Source of the DNA: Patescibacteria group bacterium
GTDB taxonomy: Bacteria > Patescibacteriota > Patescibacteriia > UBA9570 > JAHJKD01
DNA: 37,078 nucleotides
NCBI GenBank assembly: GCA_018822435.1
Contig: JAHJKD010000055.1
Location: forward strand, 1-37,078
Direction: 5' to 3'
The stretch's first letter is position 1; the number at the start of each line of letters is the position of its first letter. A program made the translations under genes and the position numbers. Shown here one piece after another: positions 1-7,466 of this stretch. Under the pieces are notes generated by a model. That model was not told where the DNA came from and ran no database searches. It saw only the letters and a program-made list of their open reading frames with translations.

Positions 1-141
1 GCTAATCCTTTTAATCACGGTTCATCCTGGTTCCAAGTTTATTTAACGAATTGAACCAGGATTGACCATAATTTTTTAGATTATCCTTGATTAAAAAAAA
101 TCAGGGCTAATCCTTTTAATCACGGTTCATCCTGGTTCCAA
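1..141. repeat. 36-bp direct repeat pair with internal inverted repeat at the left edge
   Basis: Positions 1-36 and 106-141 are identical over 36 bases and diverge at the next base. Between them, 53-61 (GAACCAGGA) is the exact reverse complement of 25-33 (TCCTGGTTC), so the first copy can fold into a hairpin. A second imperfect hairpin joins 85-92 to 99-106. The unit length is 105 bases. The first copy starts at base 1, so the array may continue outside the window. I see nothing coding in 1-179. It could be the end of a tandem repeat or of a dispersed repeat family; two copies are not enough to call CRISPR. Confidence 0.7.
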
Positions 142-179
142 TTGATGAAATAGTAAAAATCCTGTAAACTAAACCTAAT

Positions 180-617
180 ATGCCTGAAAGCTTATATCAA
201 AAATACAAACCGTTGCTCGGTCAGTTCATTCGTTTTGCCCTGATCGGTATTTTAAATACTGGTATCGATTATGTTATTTATCTGGTTCTGACCCGGTATG
301 TGGAATGGTTTGATGAAAACAAGGTCGTGGCCACCAGCATTGCATTTATAGTTGCCGCCACAAACTCTTATTTTCTGAATAAGATCTGGACATTCCGGGA
401 CAAAAGCAGACAAGTCGGCCGGCAATACATTAAATTCTTCGCTGTTTCCCTGGTTGGCTTCGGCTTAAATGCTATTATATTTTATTTCTTACTCCGGCTT
501 GGATTATTCGATATTTTCGCCAAGATTCTCACTACTGGCGTGGTCCTTTTCTGGAACTTCCTGGCCAATAAATTCTGGACTTTCAAACAGAAAATTGATA
601 CTTCCAAAAAATCTTAA
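180..617 (+). CDS. GtrA-family membrane protein
   Basis: 145-aa protein with four predicted membrane segments (roughly residues 16-38, 48-67, 84-106, 112-130), the size and layout of the GtrA family. The repeated pattern N-x-x-x-N-K-x-W-T-F occurs twice (near residues 62-72 and 126-134), which is typical of GtrA proteins. Family members are thought to help move polyprenyl-phosphate-linked sugars across the membrane, or otherwise partner a DPM-like glycosyltransferase. A DPM-like transferase follows only 21 bases downstream, supporting a functional pair. The precise substrate cannot be read from the sequence. Confidence 0.85.
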   Translation: MPESLYQKYKPLLGQFIRFALIGILNTGIDYVIYLVLTRYVEWFDENKVVATSIAFIVAATNSYFLNKIWTFRDKSRQVGRQYIKFFAVSLVGFGLNAIIFYFLLRLGLFDIFAKILTTGVVLFWNFLANKFWTFKQKIDTSKKS

Positions 618-621
618 TATC

Positions 622-630
622 TGGTATAAT
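622..630 (+). promoter_or_regulatory. Extended -10 promoter (TGGTATAAT) directly before the glycosyltransferase
   Basis: TGGTATAAT matches the extended -10 consensus TGnTATAAT exactly. No good -35 is present, as expected for extended -10 promoters. The ATG at 639 lies only 9 bases after the element, so a transcript starting about 7 bases downstream would have almost no leader. Confidence 0.4.
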
Positions 631-638
631 TTTGGTGA

Positions 639-1337
639 ATGTTTAAATTATCAATTATTATTCCGGCCTACAATGAAGGCGAAAGAATAAAGCCGACATT
701 GGATGATTATTGTAATTATTTCAAAGATGATACGGAAATTATTATTGTTGTAAATAATTGTACTGATAATACTGAAGATATTGTTAAAGCATGCAAGAAA
801 AAATATAGTAATCTTCGCTATATCGTGGCTGACGAACCAGACGGTAAGGGCGGCGCTGTGATGGAGGGTTTTAAAGTAGCTAAAGGTGAAGTTATTGGCT
901 TTGTTGACGCGGATAATGCTACTACTGCCAAAGAATACGATAAACTCTATAGGGCCTTAGGCAATAACGACGGTGTTATCGCTTCCCGCTATAGAAAAGA
1001 TTCAGAGATATCAGAACGCTCAATTGCCAGGAAGCTCGCCTCTATTATGTTTCGTGTTTTTGTAAAAATGATGTTTTGGATGCCCTATAGTGATACTCAA
1101 TGCGGCGCTAAATTATTCAATCGAAAATTAACTGATTTCTTGATCAAGAACGTGGCCGTGGAAAACATGGCTTTTGACGTGGAGATCTTATATAAGGCCA
1201 AGAAAAACGGTTTTAAAGTAATTGAAGCGCCAACAATCTGGATAGACAAAGAAGCCTCAGCTGAGCTTGGTTCCCCGGTCAAGCTGGCAAAGAACGGCAT
1301 TAAAATGCTTTTAACATTATTTAAAATTAGATTTTAA
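639..1337 (+). CDS. Family 2 glycosyltransferase, dolichyl-phosphate mannosyltransferase-like
   Basis: 232-aa GT-A fold glycosyltransferase. The N-terminus LSIIIPAYNEGERI, the segment DGKGGAVMEGF and the metal-binding FVDADN (DxD) are characteristic of DPM1/DPMS-like GT2 enzymes, which transfer a sugar from a nucleotide donor to polyprenyl phosphate on the cytoplasmic side. There is no C-terminal membrane segment, so it is the short soluble type. It follows a GtrA-like gene by 21 bases, and such pairs commonly supply a lipid-linked monosaccharide for a later periplasmic transfer. The sugar is unknown; UDP-sugar genes start 10 bases downstream. Confidence 0.85.
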   Translation: MFKLSIIIPAYNEGERIKPTLDDYCNYFKDDTEIIIVVNNCTDNTEDIVKACKKKYSNLRYIVADEPDGKGGAVMEGFKVAKGEVIGFVDADNATTAKEYDKLYRALGNNDGVIASRYRKDSEISERSIARKLASIMFRVFVKMMFWMPYSDTQCGAKLFNRKLTDFLIKNVAVENMAFDVEILYKAKKNGFKVIEAPTIWIDKEASAELGSPVKLAKNGIKMLLTLFKIRF

Positions 1338-1347
1338 AAACAAATAT

Positions 1348-2400
1348 ATGGTTAAACAGGCAATATTCGGCAAAAAAAATATTATGGTCATCGGTGGGGC
1401 TGGCTTTATTGGTTCGTTCCTTTGCGATGCCCTGGTAAAAGAAAACAAAGTCATCTGTGTCGACAATTTTATTTCCGGTCGCCAGGAAAATATTGATCAC
1501 TTGCTCGGTAATCCAAATTTTATTTTTCTTAATCATGACGCGTCCCAGCCTTTTGATCTGGATGACTTTCCTGAGCTAGCCCGGTTCAAGTTTGAATTCC
1601 AGGGCGTACAGGAGGTTTATAATCTTGCCTGCCCTTCAATTAAAACCGATTTTCAGAAAAACATAGAAGCGACGTTACTGGCCAATTCTGCCTTAGTTAA
1701 AAACACGATTGATCTGGCTAAAAAATATAAGGCTAAATATTTATTCGGCTCTACTTCCGCTGTTTACGGTGAACCTCTCGAAGGCCAGAACGGTTTCAAG
1801 GAAGACTATTGGGGTTTTGTGAATTTTCTTGGCCCCCGGTCTTGCTATAACGAAGGCAAGCGCTTCGGAGAAAGCATAGTCATGAATCTGGGCGAATCCT
1901 GGAAGCTTGATTGGAAGATCTGCCGTATTTTCAATACTTACGGTCCGCGCATGCGTTTGAATTCCGGCCGCATGATCCCTGATTTTGTTCTGGCGGCAAC
2001 GGATAATCAGGATCTGGTTGTTTACGGCGATGGTTCAGAAACTGATTCCTATTGTTATGTTCAGGACGTGGTTGAAGGCATGATGAAATTTATGGATTAT
2101 CCGGAAACAGGCGTAATTAATGTTGGTAATCCGGAAAAATTAAGCATAAACAGCATTGCCCAAAAGATCATTGAATTGACCGAGTCAAATTCAAATATTG
2201 TTTACACTCCGGCCCTGGAAGGGCTGCAAAAACCAGGCGTACCTGATATCACTGAAGCCAAAGACAAGATCGGCTGGTTCCCCATAATTAAGCTGGACGA
2301 AGGCCTGAGAAAAACCATTGACGACATGCTCGCTCACAAAACTTTGCAATACGTAGCCGGCGAAAGAAAAGTCGCGGACATAAATAACAGCAAAAAATAA
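1348..2400 (+). CDS. uxs: UDP-glucuronate decarboxylase (UDP-xylose synthase)
   Basis: 350-aa extended short-chain dehydrogenase. It has the NAD-binding GGAGFIGS (16-23), the NLACP motif (92-96), and the YWG-x-VN-x-x-GPRSCYNEGKR block with catalytic Tyr167 and Lys171, all typical of UDP-glucuronic acid decarboxylases. The predicted reaction is UDP-glucuronate to UDP-xylose plus CO2 with recycled NAD+. The UDP-glucose dehydrogenase that makes its substrate is encoded at 3604-4905. There is an unusual short insertion around residues 70-88 relative to typical members. A dTDP-glucose dehydratase is the main alternative, but the SCYNEGKR block favours UXS. Confidence 0.85.
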   Translation: MVKQAIFGKKNIMVIGGAGFIGSFLCDALVKENKVICVDNFISGRQENIDHLLGNPNFIFLNHDASQPFDLDDFPELARFKFEFQGVQEVYNLACPSIKTDFQKNIEATLLANSALVKNTIDLAKKYKAKYLFGSTSAVYGEPLEGQNGFKEDYWGFVNFLGPRSCYNEGKRFGESIVMNLGESWKLDWKICRIFNTYGPRMRLNSGRMIPDFVLAATDNQDLVVYGDGSETDSYCYVQDVVEGMMKFMDYPETGVINVGNPEKLSINSIAQKIIELTESNSNIVYTPALEGLQKPGVPDITEAKDKIGWFPIIKLDEGLRKTIDDMLAHKTLQYVAGERKVADINNSKK

Positions 2401-2412
2401 AAAAAATGGAAA

Positions 2413-2432
2413 GCGGATTTCGCAAAATCCGC
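2413..2432. repeat. Short hairpin between uxs and galE
   Basis: GCGGATTT and AAATCCGC form a perfect 8-bp stem with a 4-base loop (CGCA) in the 46-base gap. It is not followed by a T-run on the + strand, so it looks more like an mRNA-stabilising or repeat-derived hairpin than an intrinsic terminator. Confidence 0.5.
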
Positions 2433-2446
2433 CTCCGAAAAAACCT

Positions 2447-3409
2447 ATGAAAATATTCGTAACTGGCGGAGCCGGCTATATCGGCAGCCATGTTGTCTAT
2501 CATTTATTAAAAAAAGGCCACCAGGTCACAGTTTTTGATGACATGTCGACCGGTACCAAAAAAAATATTTTCCCTGAAGTAAAATTCATTAAAGGGAATA
2601 TTTTGAATCAAAAAAAACTCTCTGAAGCCATGATTGGCGGCTACGACGCGGTCATGCATTTTGCCGCGAAAAAAGATGTCGGTGAATCCATGGAAAACCC
2701 AAATTTATATTCAGAAAACAATATCACCGGAACCATAAACGTATTAAAAGCAATGGAGGAGAGGAATATTAAAAAAATAATTTTTTCATCTTCGGCGGCC
2801 GTGTATGGCATTCCGGAAAAACTGCCAGTTACCTTAAAATCAGAATTAAATCCAAACAACTATTATGGCTATACGAAATTAGATGTGGAGAGAATATTTG
2901 AATGGCTGTCCAAATTAGGCAAGATCCAATATGCGGCCCTGCGATATTTCAATGCCGGCGGTTATGATCCTTCCGGCAAAGTCCGGGGCCTGGAAAAAAA
3001 TCCCCAAAATCTGTTGCCGGTTATCATGGAAGTGGCCACAGGCAAAAGAAAAGAATTATTGATTTACGGTGATGATTATGACACCAAAGACGGCAGCGGT
3101 GTTCGGGACTATATCCATGTCACTGACCTGGCTGATGCGCACATTAAATCCCTTTCTTACTTAAATAAAAATAAAGAATCTCTTGTCCTGAACTTAGGAA
3201 GCGGACAAGGCTACAGCGTAAAAGAAGTCCTGGAAAGATCTATTTTAATCACTAAAAAAATGATCCCGGCTAAGATTGTAGCCAGAAGACCGGGCGATGC
3301 AGCGGCGTTATACACGAATTCAAAAAAGGCCAGAAAAATGATCAATTATAAACCCAAATATTCTGATATTGATACTATAATCAAGACTATGTGGGAGGTT
3401 TATAAATAA
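2447..3409 (+). CDS. galE: UDP-glucose 4-epimerase
   Basis: 320-aa NAD-dependent epimerase. It has the Rossmann motif GGAGYIGS (7-14), a SSSAAVYG segment (114-121) supplying the catalytic Ser, and YYGYTK with Tyr140 and Lys144 as the YxxxK pair. The following ALRYFNAGG segment and the GVRDYIHVTDLADAH motif are classic GalE signatures. It interconverts UDP-glucose and UDP-galactose in the cytoplasm and possibly the N-acetyl forms. It sits 46 bases after uxs, probably in the same transcript, with a palindromic repeat separating it from ugd. Confidence 0.9.
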   Translation: MKIFVTGGAGYIGSHVVYHLLKKGHQVTVFDDMSTGTKKNIFPEVKFIKGNILNQKKLSEAMIGGYDAVMHFAAKKDVGESMENPNLYSENNITGTINVLKAMEERNIKKIIFSSSAAVYGIPEKLPVTLKSELNPNNYYGYTKLDVERIFEWLSKLGKIQYAALRYFNAGGYDPSGKVRGLEKNPQNLLPVIMEVATGKRKELLIYGDDYDTKDGSGVRDYIHVTDLADAHIKSLSYLNKNKESLVLNLGSGQGYSVKEVLERSILITKKMIPAKIVARRPGDAAALYTNSKKARKMINYKPKYSDIDTIIKTMWEVYK

Positions 3410-3426
3410 AGACACGCGATAAAATT

Positions 3427-3526
3427 GGTGCGCGCGGGACTCGTCAGGAGACTCGCCCTATTGGCTGTAATAGAGGTCCTTTGAATTAACCAATAGCCCG
3501 AGTCTCCTGACGAGGGCGCGCGTACC
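3427..3526. repeat. Large palindromic repeat, hairpin family A, copy 1
   Basis: Arms of about 37 bases (3427-3463 and 3490-3526) pair almost perfectly around a 26-base loop. The core CTCGTCAGGAGACTCG (3440-3455) matches CGAGTCTCCTGACGAG (3499-3514) exactly. The same architecture, arm core plus CCCTATT/AATAGCC next to the loop, recurs at 5870-5922 and 11196-11250. It lies between galE and the ugd promoter. No T-run follows, so it is called a dispersed palindrome, though a role in 3' end stability is possible. Confidence 0.8.
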
Positions 3527-3546
3527 ACATAACAGGGGTGCAATAA

Positions 3547-3574
3547 TTGACAAATAACCAAATTTTACTATAAT
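3547..3574 (+). promoter_or_regulatory. Sigma-70-type promoter of ugd
   Basis: TTGACA (3547-3552) and TATAAT (3569-3574) both match consensus exactly, with a 16-base spacer. The predicted start site near 3581 gives a leader of about 23 bases before the ATG at 3604. This is the best promoter in the window and probably drives ugd and the two following glycosyltransferase genes. Confidence 0.75.
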
Positions 3575-3603
3575 TTCTAAGAAATAATTTATTTATATAA
3601 GAT

Positions 3604-4905
3604 ATGAAAATTGTAATGGTAGGAACAGGCTATGTCGGGCTAGTTTCCGGGACCTGTTTTGCTGATATTGGGCATGACGTTGTCTGTATCGATATAGATG
3701 AAGAAAAAATTGAAAAATTGACAAAGGGCGTTATCCCTATTTTTGAGCCCGGCCTGGATGCTTTGGTTAAGAATAATGTTGAAGCGGGCCGGCTGACTTT
3801 TTCGACTTCTCTGAAAGAAAATATGCCAGGCGCTGATGCTATTTTTATTGCCGTGGGAACTCCTTCAGCCGCTGACGGCAAAGCTGACCTGCAATATGTT
3901 TATGCTGTGGCTGAAGAAATCGCGGCAAATTTAAAAGACTATACTTTAATAGTAGATAAATCTACCGTCCCGGTCGGCACCGGAAAAGAAGTGGAAGCTA
4001 TTATCAAGAAGAAATATAAAGGCGGCTTTGATGTCGTATCCTGCCCGGAATTTTTAAGGGAAGGATCTGCTATCAAAGATTTCAGTCGATCAGACCGGGT
4101 GGTCATTGGTGTGCGCACGGAAAAGGCGGCCAAGATCATGCTCGATATTTTTGCGCCCATCAAGTGTGAAAAAGTTGTTACCACTGTAGAAAGTTCTGAA
4201 TTGATCAAATACGCTTCCAATGCCTTCCTGGCCACTAAGATTTCCTTTATTAATGAAATCGCTCATATTTGCGAAAAATCCGGGGCTGACGTGGAAGAAG
4301 TCGCGCATGGCGTGGGTCTGGATAAAAGGATCGGCCCGAAATTCCTGAAAGCCGGCATCGGCTGGGGCGGTTCATGTTTTCCTAAAGATGTTAAAGCTCT
4401 GGACCAGATTGCTGGTAGCCATGGCTATGACTTCAAATTGCTCAAGTCTGTAATAGAAGTAAACCAACATCAAAGACAACATTTTGTTGATAAAATTAAA
4501 AAACATTTCATAGATATAAAAGGCAAGAACTTTGGCGTACTTGGTTTAGCTTTTAAGGGCAACACTGATGACATCCGTGAATCTGCCGCTATCGATATTA
4601 TCCAGAGGCTTGTTAAAGAAGGAGCAAAAGTAGATTGCTTTGATTATGAAGCCACAGCCAATGCCAAAGAAATTTTAAAGGACACAGTCACATATTATGA
4701 AGATCCTTATAAGTGCGTAGCTGACAATGATGCCGTGTTACTTGTGACTGAATGGCCGCAATTTTTAGAACTTGATTGGCGTCAAATTAAAGAAAGCTTA
4801 AACGAACCAGTTTTATTTGATGGACGCAATTTATTGAGCCCGGAAAAGATGAGGGAGATCGGCTTTACATATTATTCTGTGGGTCAAAACCACGAGGAAA
4901 AATAA
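3604..4905 (+). CDS. ugd: UDP-glucose 6-dehydrogenase
   Basis: 433-aa nucleotide-sugar dehydrogenase. It has the N-terminal NAD-binding GTGYVGLVSG (7-16), STVPVGTG (120-127), CPEFLREGSA (147-156), and the catalytic GGSCFPKD with Cys258. The length is normal for the UDP-Glc/GDP-Man dehydrogenase family, and the C-terminal domain is complete (GLAFKGNTDDIRES). It oxidises UDP-glucose to UDP-glucuronate with two NAD+. With the upstream UDP-glucuronate decarboxylase it completes a route to UDP-xylose. A near-consensus promoter and a large palindrome precede it. Confidence 0.93.
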   Translation: MKIVMVGTGYVGLVSGTCFADIGHDVVCIDIDEEKIEKLTKGVIPIFEPGLDALVKNNVEAGRLTFSTSLKENMPGADAIFIAVGTPSAADGKADLQYVYAVAEEIAANLKDYTLIVDKSTVPVGTGKEVEAIIKKKYKGGFDVVSCPEFLREGSAIKDFSRSDRVVIGVRTEKAAKIMLDIFAPIKCEKVVTTVESSELIKYASNAFLATKISFINEIAHICEKSGADVEEVAHGVGLDKRIGPKFLKAGIGWGGSCFPKDVKALDQIAGSHGYDFKLLKSVIEVNQHQRQHFVDKIKKHFIDIKGKNFGVLGLAFKGNTDDIRESAAIDIIQRLVKEGAKVDCFDYEATANAKEILKDTVTYYEDPYKCVADNDAVLLVTEWPQFLELDWRQIKESLNEPVLFDGRNLLSPEKMREIGFTYYSVGQNHEEK

Positions 4906-4924
4906 ATATTGAGTTTATCGAAAT

Positions 4925-5857
4925 ATGAAATTAATAGTCAACATCCCGTGCTACAACGAAGAAGAAAACCTGGCCACGGTAATTAAAGAGATTCCTCGTC
5001 AGATTCCTGGTATTGATCAGGTCGAGGTTTTGATTTACGACGACGGGTCAACTGATCGCACTGTTGAAATAGCCCGCGAAGCCGGAGCTGACTATGTTAT
5101 TTCCAATAAAAAAAATAAAGGCCTGGCCACTACTTTTCGAGCTGCTTTAGATGCGGCCATAGAAAGAGGCGCCGATATTATAGTGAATACTGATGGTGAC
5201 AACCACTACGACCAATCCAAAATGCCTGAACTATTAAAACCTATTTTAGATAAAAAAGCTGATATAGTAATCGGCTCTAGAAAAAATCTGGAAACCAAGA
5301 ATAAAAACCTCAACAAAATCGGCTCAAGCGTCATGACCAGATGGGCGGGCATGCCTAAATACGATGTCTCGACTGGTTACCGGGCTTATTCCAAAGAAGC
5401 GGCCATGAAAATCGGTGTTTATTCTTTACACACTTATGTCCACACAACTTTGATGTCAGCGGAAGATTTGAAATTAACCATGGTTGAAGTGCCGATCGGT
5501 GACCGACCCGTGGACAGGCCATCCCGATTGATCAAGAATGTGCCCGACCATATCTGGAAAGCCGGTTGGAATATTGTCCGCAATATTGTTATTTTCCGCC
5601 CGCTCAGGTTTTTTGGAATTCTTGGCTTTATCATGATTTTACCTGGCTTGGTCATTCTCGGCCGTTTTCTCTATTTCTATTTTACCCAAGGCGGTAATGG
5701 ACATATCCAGTCATTGATCGTCGCCATCATGCTTATAATCGTCGGATATATTAATGTCGTGCTTGGTTTACTGGGTTCGTCTATTGGTTGGTCTCGTAAG
5801 GTTTCTGAAGACATTTTATATCGTGTAAAGAAGTTAGAGCTAGATAAGGATAAATAA
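4925..5857 (+). CDS. Membrane-anchored family 2 glycosyltransferase (GtrB/DPM-like)
   Basis: 310-aa protein: an N-terminal GT2 domain (about residues 1-220) with NIPCYNEEENL, YDDGSTD, NKGLATTFR and NTDGDN as the metal-binding motif, then two hydrophobic segments near residues 233-255 and 264-288. This layout matches polyprenyl-phosphate glycosyltransferases such as GtrB/ArnC. It most likely charges a lipid carrier with a sugar at the cytoplasmic membrane face. It follows ugd by 19 bases, and a degenerate copy of the TTGAGCTTGTCGAA repeat fills that gap. The donor sugar is not identifiable. Confidence 0.85.
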   Translation: MKLIVNIPCYNEEENLATVIKEIPRQIPGIDQVEVLIYDDGSTDRTVEIAREAGADYVISNKKNKGLATTFRAALDAAIERGADIIVNTDGDNHYDQSKMPELLKPILDKKADIVIGSRKNLETKNKNLNKIGSSVMTRWAGMPKYDVSTGYRAYSKEAAMKIGVYSLHTYVHTTLMSAEDLKLTMVEVPIGDRPVDRPSRLIKNVPDHIWKAGWNIVRNIVIFRPLRFFGILGFIMILPGLVILGRFLYFYFTQGGNGHIQSLIVAIMLIIVGYINVVLGLLGSSIGWSRKVSEDILYRVKKLELDKDK

Positions 5858-5869
5858 TTAATAATATGT

Positions 5870-5922
5870 GGGCTCGCCAGAAGGCTCGCCCTATTATAAT
5901 AGCCCGAGCCTTCTGGCGAGGG
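5870..5922. repeat. Large palindromic repeat, hairpin family A, copy 2
   Basis: CTCGCCAGAAGGCTCG (5873-5888) and CGAGCCTTCTGGCGAG (5905-5920) are exact reverse complements. The loop contains its own palindrome CTATTATAATAG (5891-5902). It sits directly before the preferred start of the next gene. An upstream in-frame ATG at 5868 would translate the repeat as a 22-residue N-terminal extension, which I reject. Confidence 0.8.
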
Positions 5923-5933
5923 TAAAAAATGAA

Positions 5934-6977
5934 ATGAAGGTCTTATTCATTAGCCGAAAATATCTTCCCCAGGTCGGAGGCATGGAACAGTTCTCCTACG
6001 GCTTGGTTAACTCAATCAATTGCCCAAAAAAGAAAATCATTTTAGCCAAGTCACAGAAACATCTGATCTGGTGGATTCCTTGGGCCTGGATCAAAGCGAT
6101 ATTTATGGCTCGTTCTTGTGATGTTATTCATTTAGGGGATGGAGTTCTGGCTTGGCTGGGAGCATCACTAAAAAAAATTACAAAAAAGCCAGTTACTATT
6201 ACTGTTCATGGCTTAGATGTAGTTTGGCCTAAAAAGTTTTATCAGAAACATTTTGTTTCAAAACTAAAAAAATTAGACATGGTCTTTTGCGTTTCCAACG
6301 CCACCATGGAAGAAGCCCGTAAAAGAGGAGTGCCGGAAGAAAAGTTGATGTACATCCCGAATGGCGTTTATCCGGAAAAATTTCAGACAAATGAAAGATT
6401 TGATTTTGGCGATTTTAAAATTCTTCTTACATTAGGCCGGCTAGTAAAGAGAAAAGGCGTGTATTGGTTCTGCGAGAATGTCGTGCCTGACTTGCCGGAA
6501 AATTATTTATATATAGTCGTGGGCACAGGCCCGGAAGAAGAGCGCATCAAGGCTCTTTTAAAGGAGAAAAACCTGGAGCAAAAAGTCCGCATGATGGGTT
6601 ATGTACCAGATAATAAGCTGGCCAAGATGATTAATTCATCGCATGTATTTGTCATGCCCAACATTCCTGTAAAAGGGGATAGGGAAGGCTTTGGCATTGT
6701 TGCTCTGGAAGCTGGTTCTCAAGGCTTGCCTGTAGTTGCCTCAAGCATAGAAGGGATTACGGACGCCATTGTCCCGGGCCAAAATGGTTTTTTAGTTGAG
6801 CCGAAAAATGCGGAAGCATTTAAAGATACGATCGAGGGAGTAATAAACACGCGAGATTATGACGGCCTTAGACAGCAAATAGAAACATACGTTAAAAAAA
6901 ACTACGCCTGGAGCGTGGTTTCTAACCGATATTTAGAGGAATTTGATAGGCTTTTGGATCACGAAGATTCGAAGTGA
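5934..6977 (+). CDS. Family 4 glycosyltransferase
   Basis: 347-aa GT-B glycosyltransferase starting MKVLFISRKYLPQVGGMEQF, a typical GT4 N-terminus. The C-terminal half has YIPNGVYPEKF, LGRLVKRKGV, VVGTGPEEE and EGFGIVALEAGSQGLPVVAS, the nucleotide-sugar-binding E-x7-E block. It probably adds a hexose from a UDP- or GDP-donor to the growing glycan. The start at 5934 was chosen over the ATG at 5868 because the extra residues come from a palindromic repeat. The last few codons and the stop lie in the left arm of an inverted repeat, so the native C-terminus may have been altered by repeat insertion. Confidence 0.88.
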   Translation: MKVLFISRKYLPQVGGMEQFSYGLVNSINCPKKKIILAKSQKHLIWWIPWAWIKAIFMARSCDVIHLGDGVLAWLGASLKKITKKPVTITVHGLDVVWPKKFYQKHFVSKLKKLDMVFCVSNATMEEARKRGVPEEKLMYIPNGVYPEKFQTNERFDFGDFKILLTLGRLVKRKGVYWFCENVVPDLPENYLYIVVGTGPEEERIKALLKEKNLEQKVRMMGYVPDNKLAKMINSSHVFVMPNIPVKGDREGFGIVALEAGSQGLPVVASSIEGITDAIVPGQNGFLVEPKNAEAFKDTIEGVINTRDYDGLRQQIETYVKKNYAWSVVSNRYLEEFDRLLDHEDSK

Positions 6978-7101
6978 CGAATTTCACGAAGAAAAGTCGT
7001 CATACCATCAAATATCAGTATGAAATAGTATTTAAACTGTAATATATTTTATTAAGTCATTACCTTCGAGCCATTCGAAATTTCGTGCTTTCGTGATCCA
7101 A
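6954..7101. repeat. MITE-like inverted repeat with 12-bp perfect terminal arms
   Basis: TTGGATCACGAA (6954-6965) and TTCGTGATCCAA (7090-7101) are exact reverse complements at the ends of a 148-base block. The inner sequence has further imperfect pairing (ACGAATTTCACGAAG against the TTCGAAATTTCGTG region). It contains no gene. It overlaps the 3' end of the preceding GT4 gene and supplies its stop codon at 6975-6977. Size and structure resemble a miniature inverted-repeat element, but no target-site duplication could be established. Confidence 0.55.
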
Positions 7102-7124
7102 ATACCAACTTATCCACACCACTA

Positions 7125-7153
7125 TTTACATGACACTCCGATTAGGCTACAAT
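7125..7153 (+). promoter_or_regulatory. Promoter of the sulfate-activation module
   Basis: TTTACA (7125-7130) and TACAAT (7148-7153) are separated by 17 bases, each one mismatch from consensus. A start near 7160 gives a leader of about 30 bases to the ATG at 7190. It lies just after the MITE-like repeat and before the first gene of the module. Confidence 0.5.
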
Positions 7154-7189
7154 AGGAGTGTTGTTTTATATCATTAAATTATCAAAATT

Positions 7190-7414
7190 ATGGCCCAATT
7201 AAACATCCCCGATGAGCTTAAAGAAAAGCTCGATAAAATCGCCGGAGATTCTGACGAATTTTCATCAACTGATGATTACGTCACTTACGTGCTCAAACAG
7301 ATTGCTGACAAAAAATTAAAATCAGCTGAAGATGAAAAGCAATCAGAGGTTTATTCCAAAGAAGACGAAGCAAAGATCAAAGAAAGATTAAAAAATTTAG
7401 GATATCTAGACTAA
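7190..7414 (+). CDS. Small acidic protein with RHH-like N-terminus and RLKNLGYLD tail
   Basis: 74-aa protein. Residues 1-45 (AQLNIPDELKEKLDKIA, then TDDYVTYVLKQIADKK) have the strand-helix-helix pattern of CopG/ribbon-helix-helix small proteins. The C-terminus EDEAKIKERLKNLGYLD resembles the short E-x-RL-x-x-LGYL tail found at the ends of many AlkP-superfamily sulfatases and phosphodiesterases. The AlkP-superfamily protein encoded downstream lacks that tail. It is the first gene of the sulfate module, 52 bases before ATP sulfurylase. It may be a docking or regulatory partner of the module enzymes; a DNA-binding role is equally possible. Function unknown. Confidence 0.7.
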   Translation: MAQLNIPDELKEKLDKIAGDSDEFSSTDDYVTYVLKQIADKKLKSAEDEKQSEVYSKEDEAKIKERLKNLGYLD

Positions 7415-7443
7415 TCCTTCGACTCGTTCCACTCGCTCAGGAT
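7414..7443. repeat. Dispersed palindrome of the TTCGACAAGCTCAGGAT type
   Basis: ATCCTTCGACTCG ... CGCTCAGGAT forms an imperfect inverted repeat right after the stop codon of the small protein gene. It is a variant of the dispersed element seen several times in the large gene at 32713-36987 and, in degenerate form, at 4908-4922. Confidence 0.5.
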
Positions 7444-7466
7444 AAATAATAATAACAACAAATAAT

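Noticed and set aside
1-141. CRISPR array
   Set aside because: Only two repeat copies are visible, the 69-base interval is too long for a spacer and contains an inverted copy of part of the repeat, and no cas gene is present.
5868-5933. N-terminal extension of the GT4 protein
   Set aside because: These 22 codons are hairpin-family sequence and precede a canonical GT4 start.
6975-6977. Recoded UGA (genetic code 25)
   Set aside because: TGA acts as a normal stop here and glycine codons elsewhere are standard.
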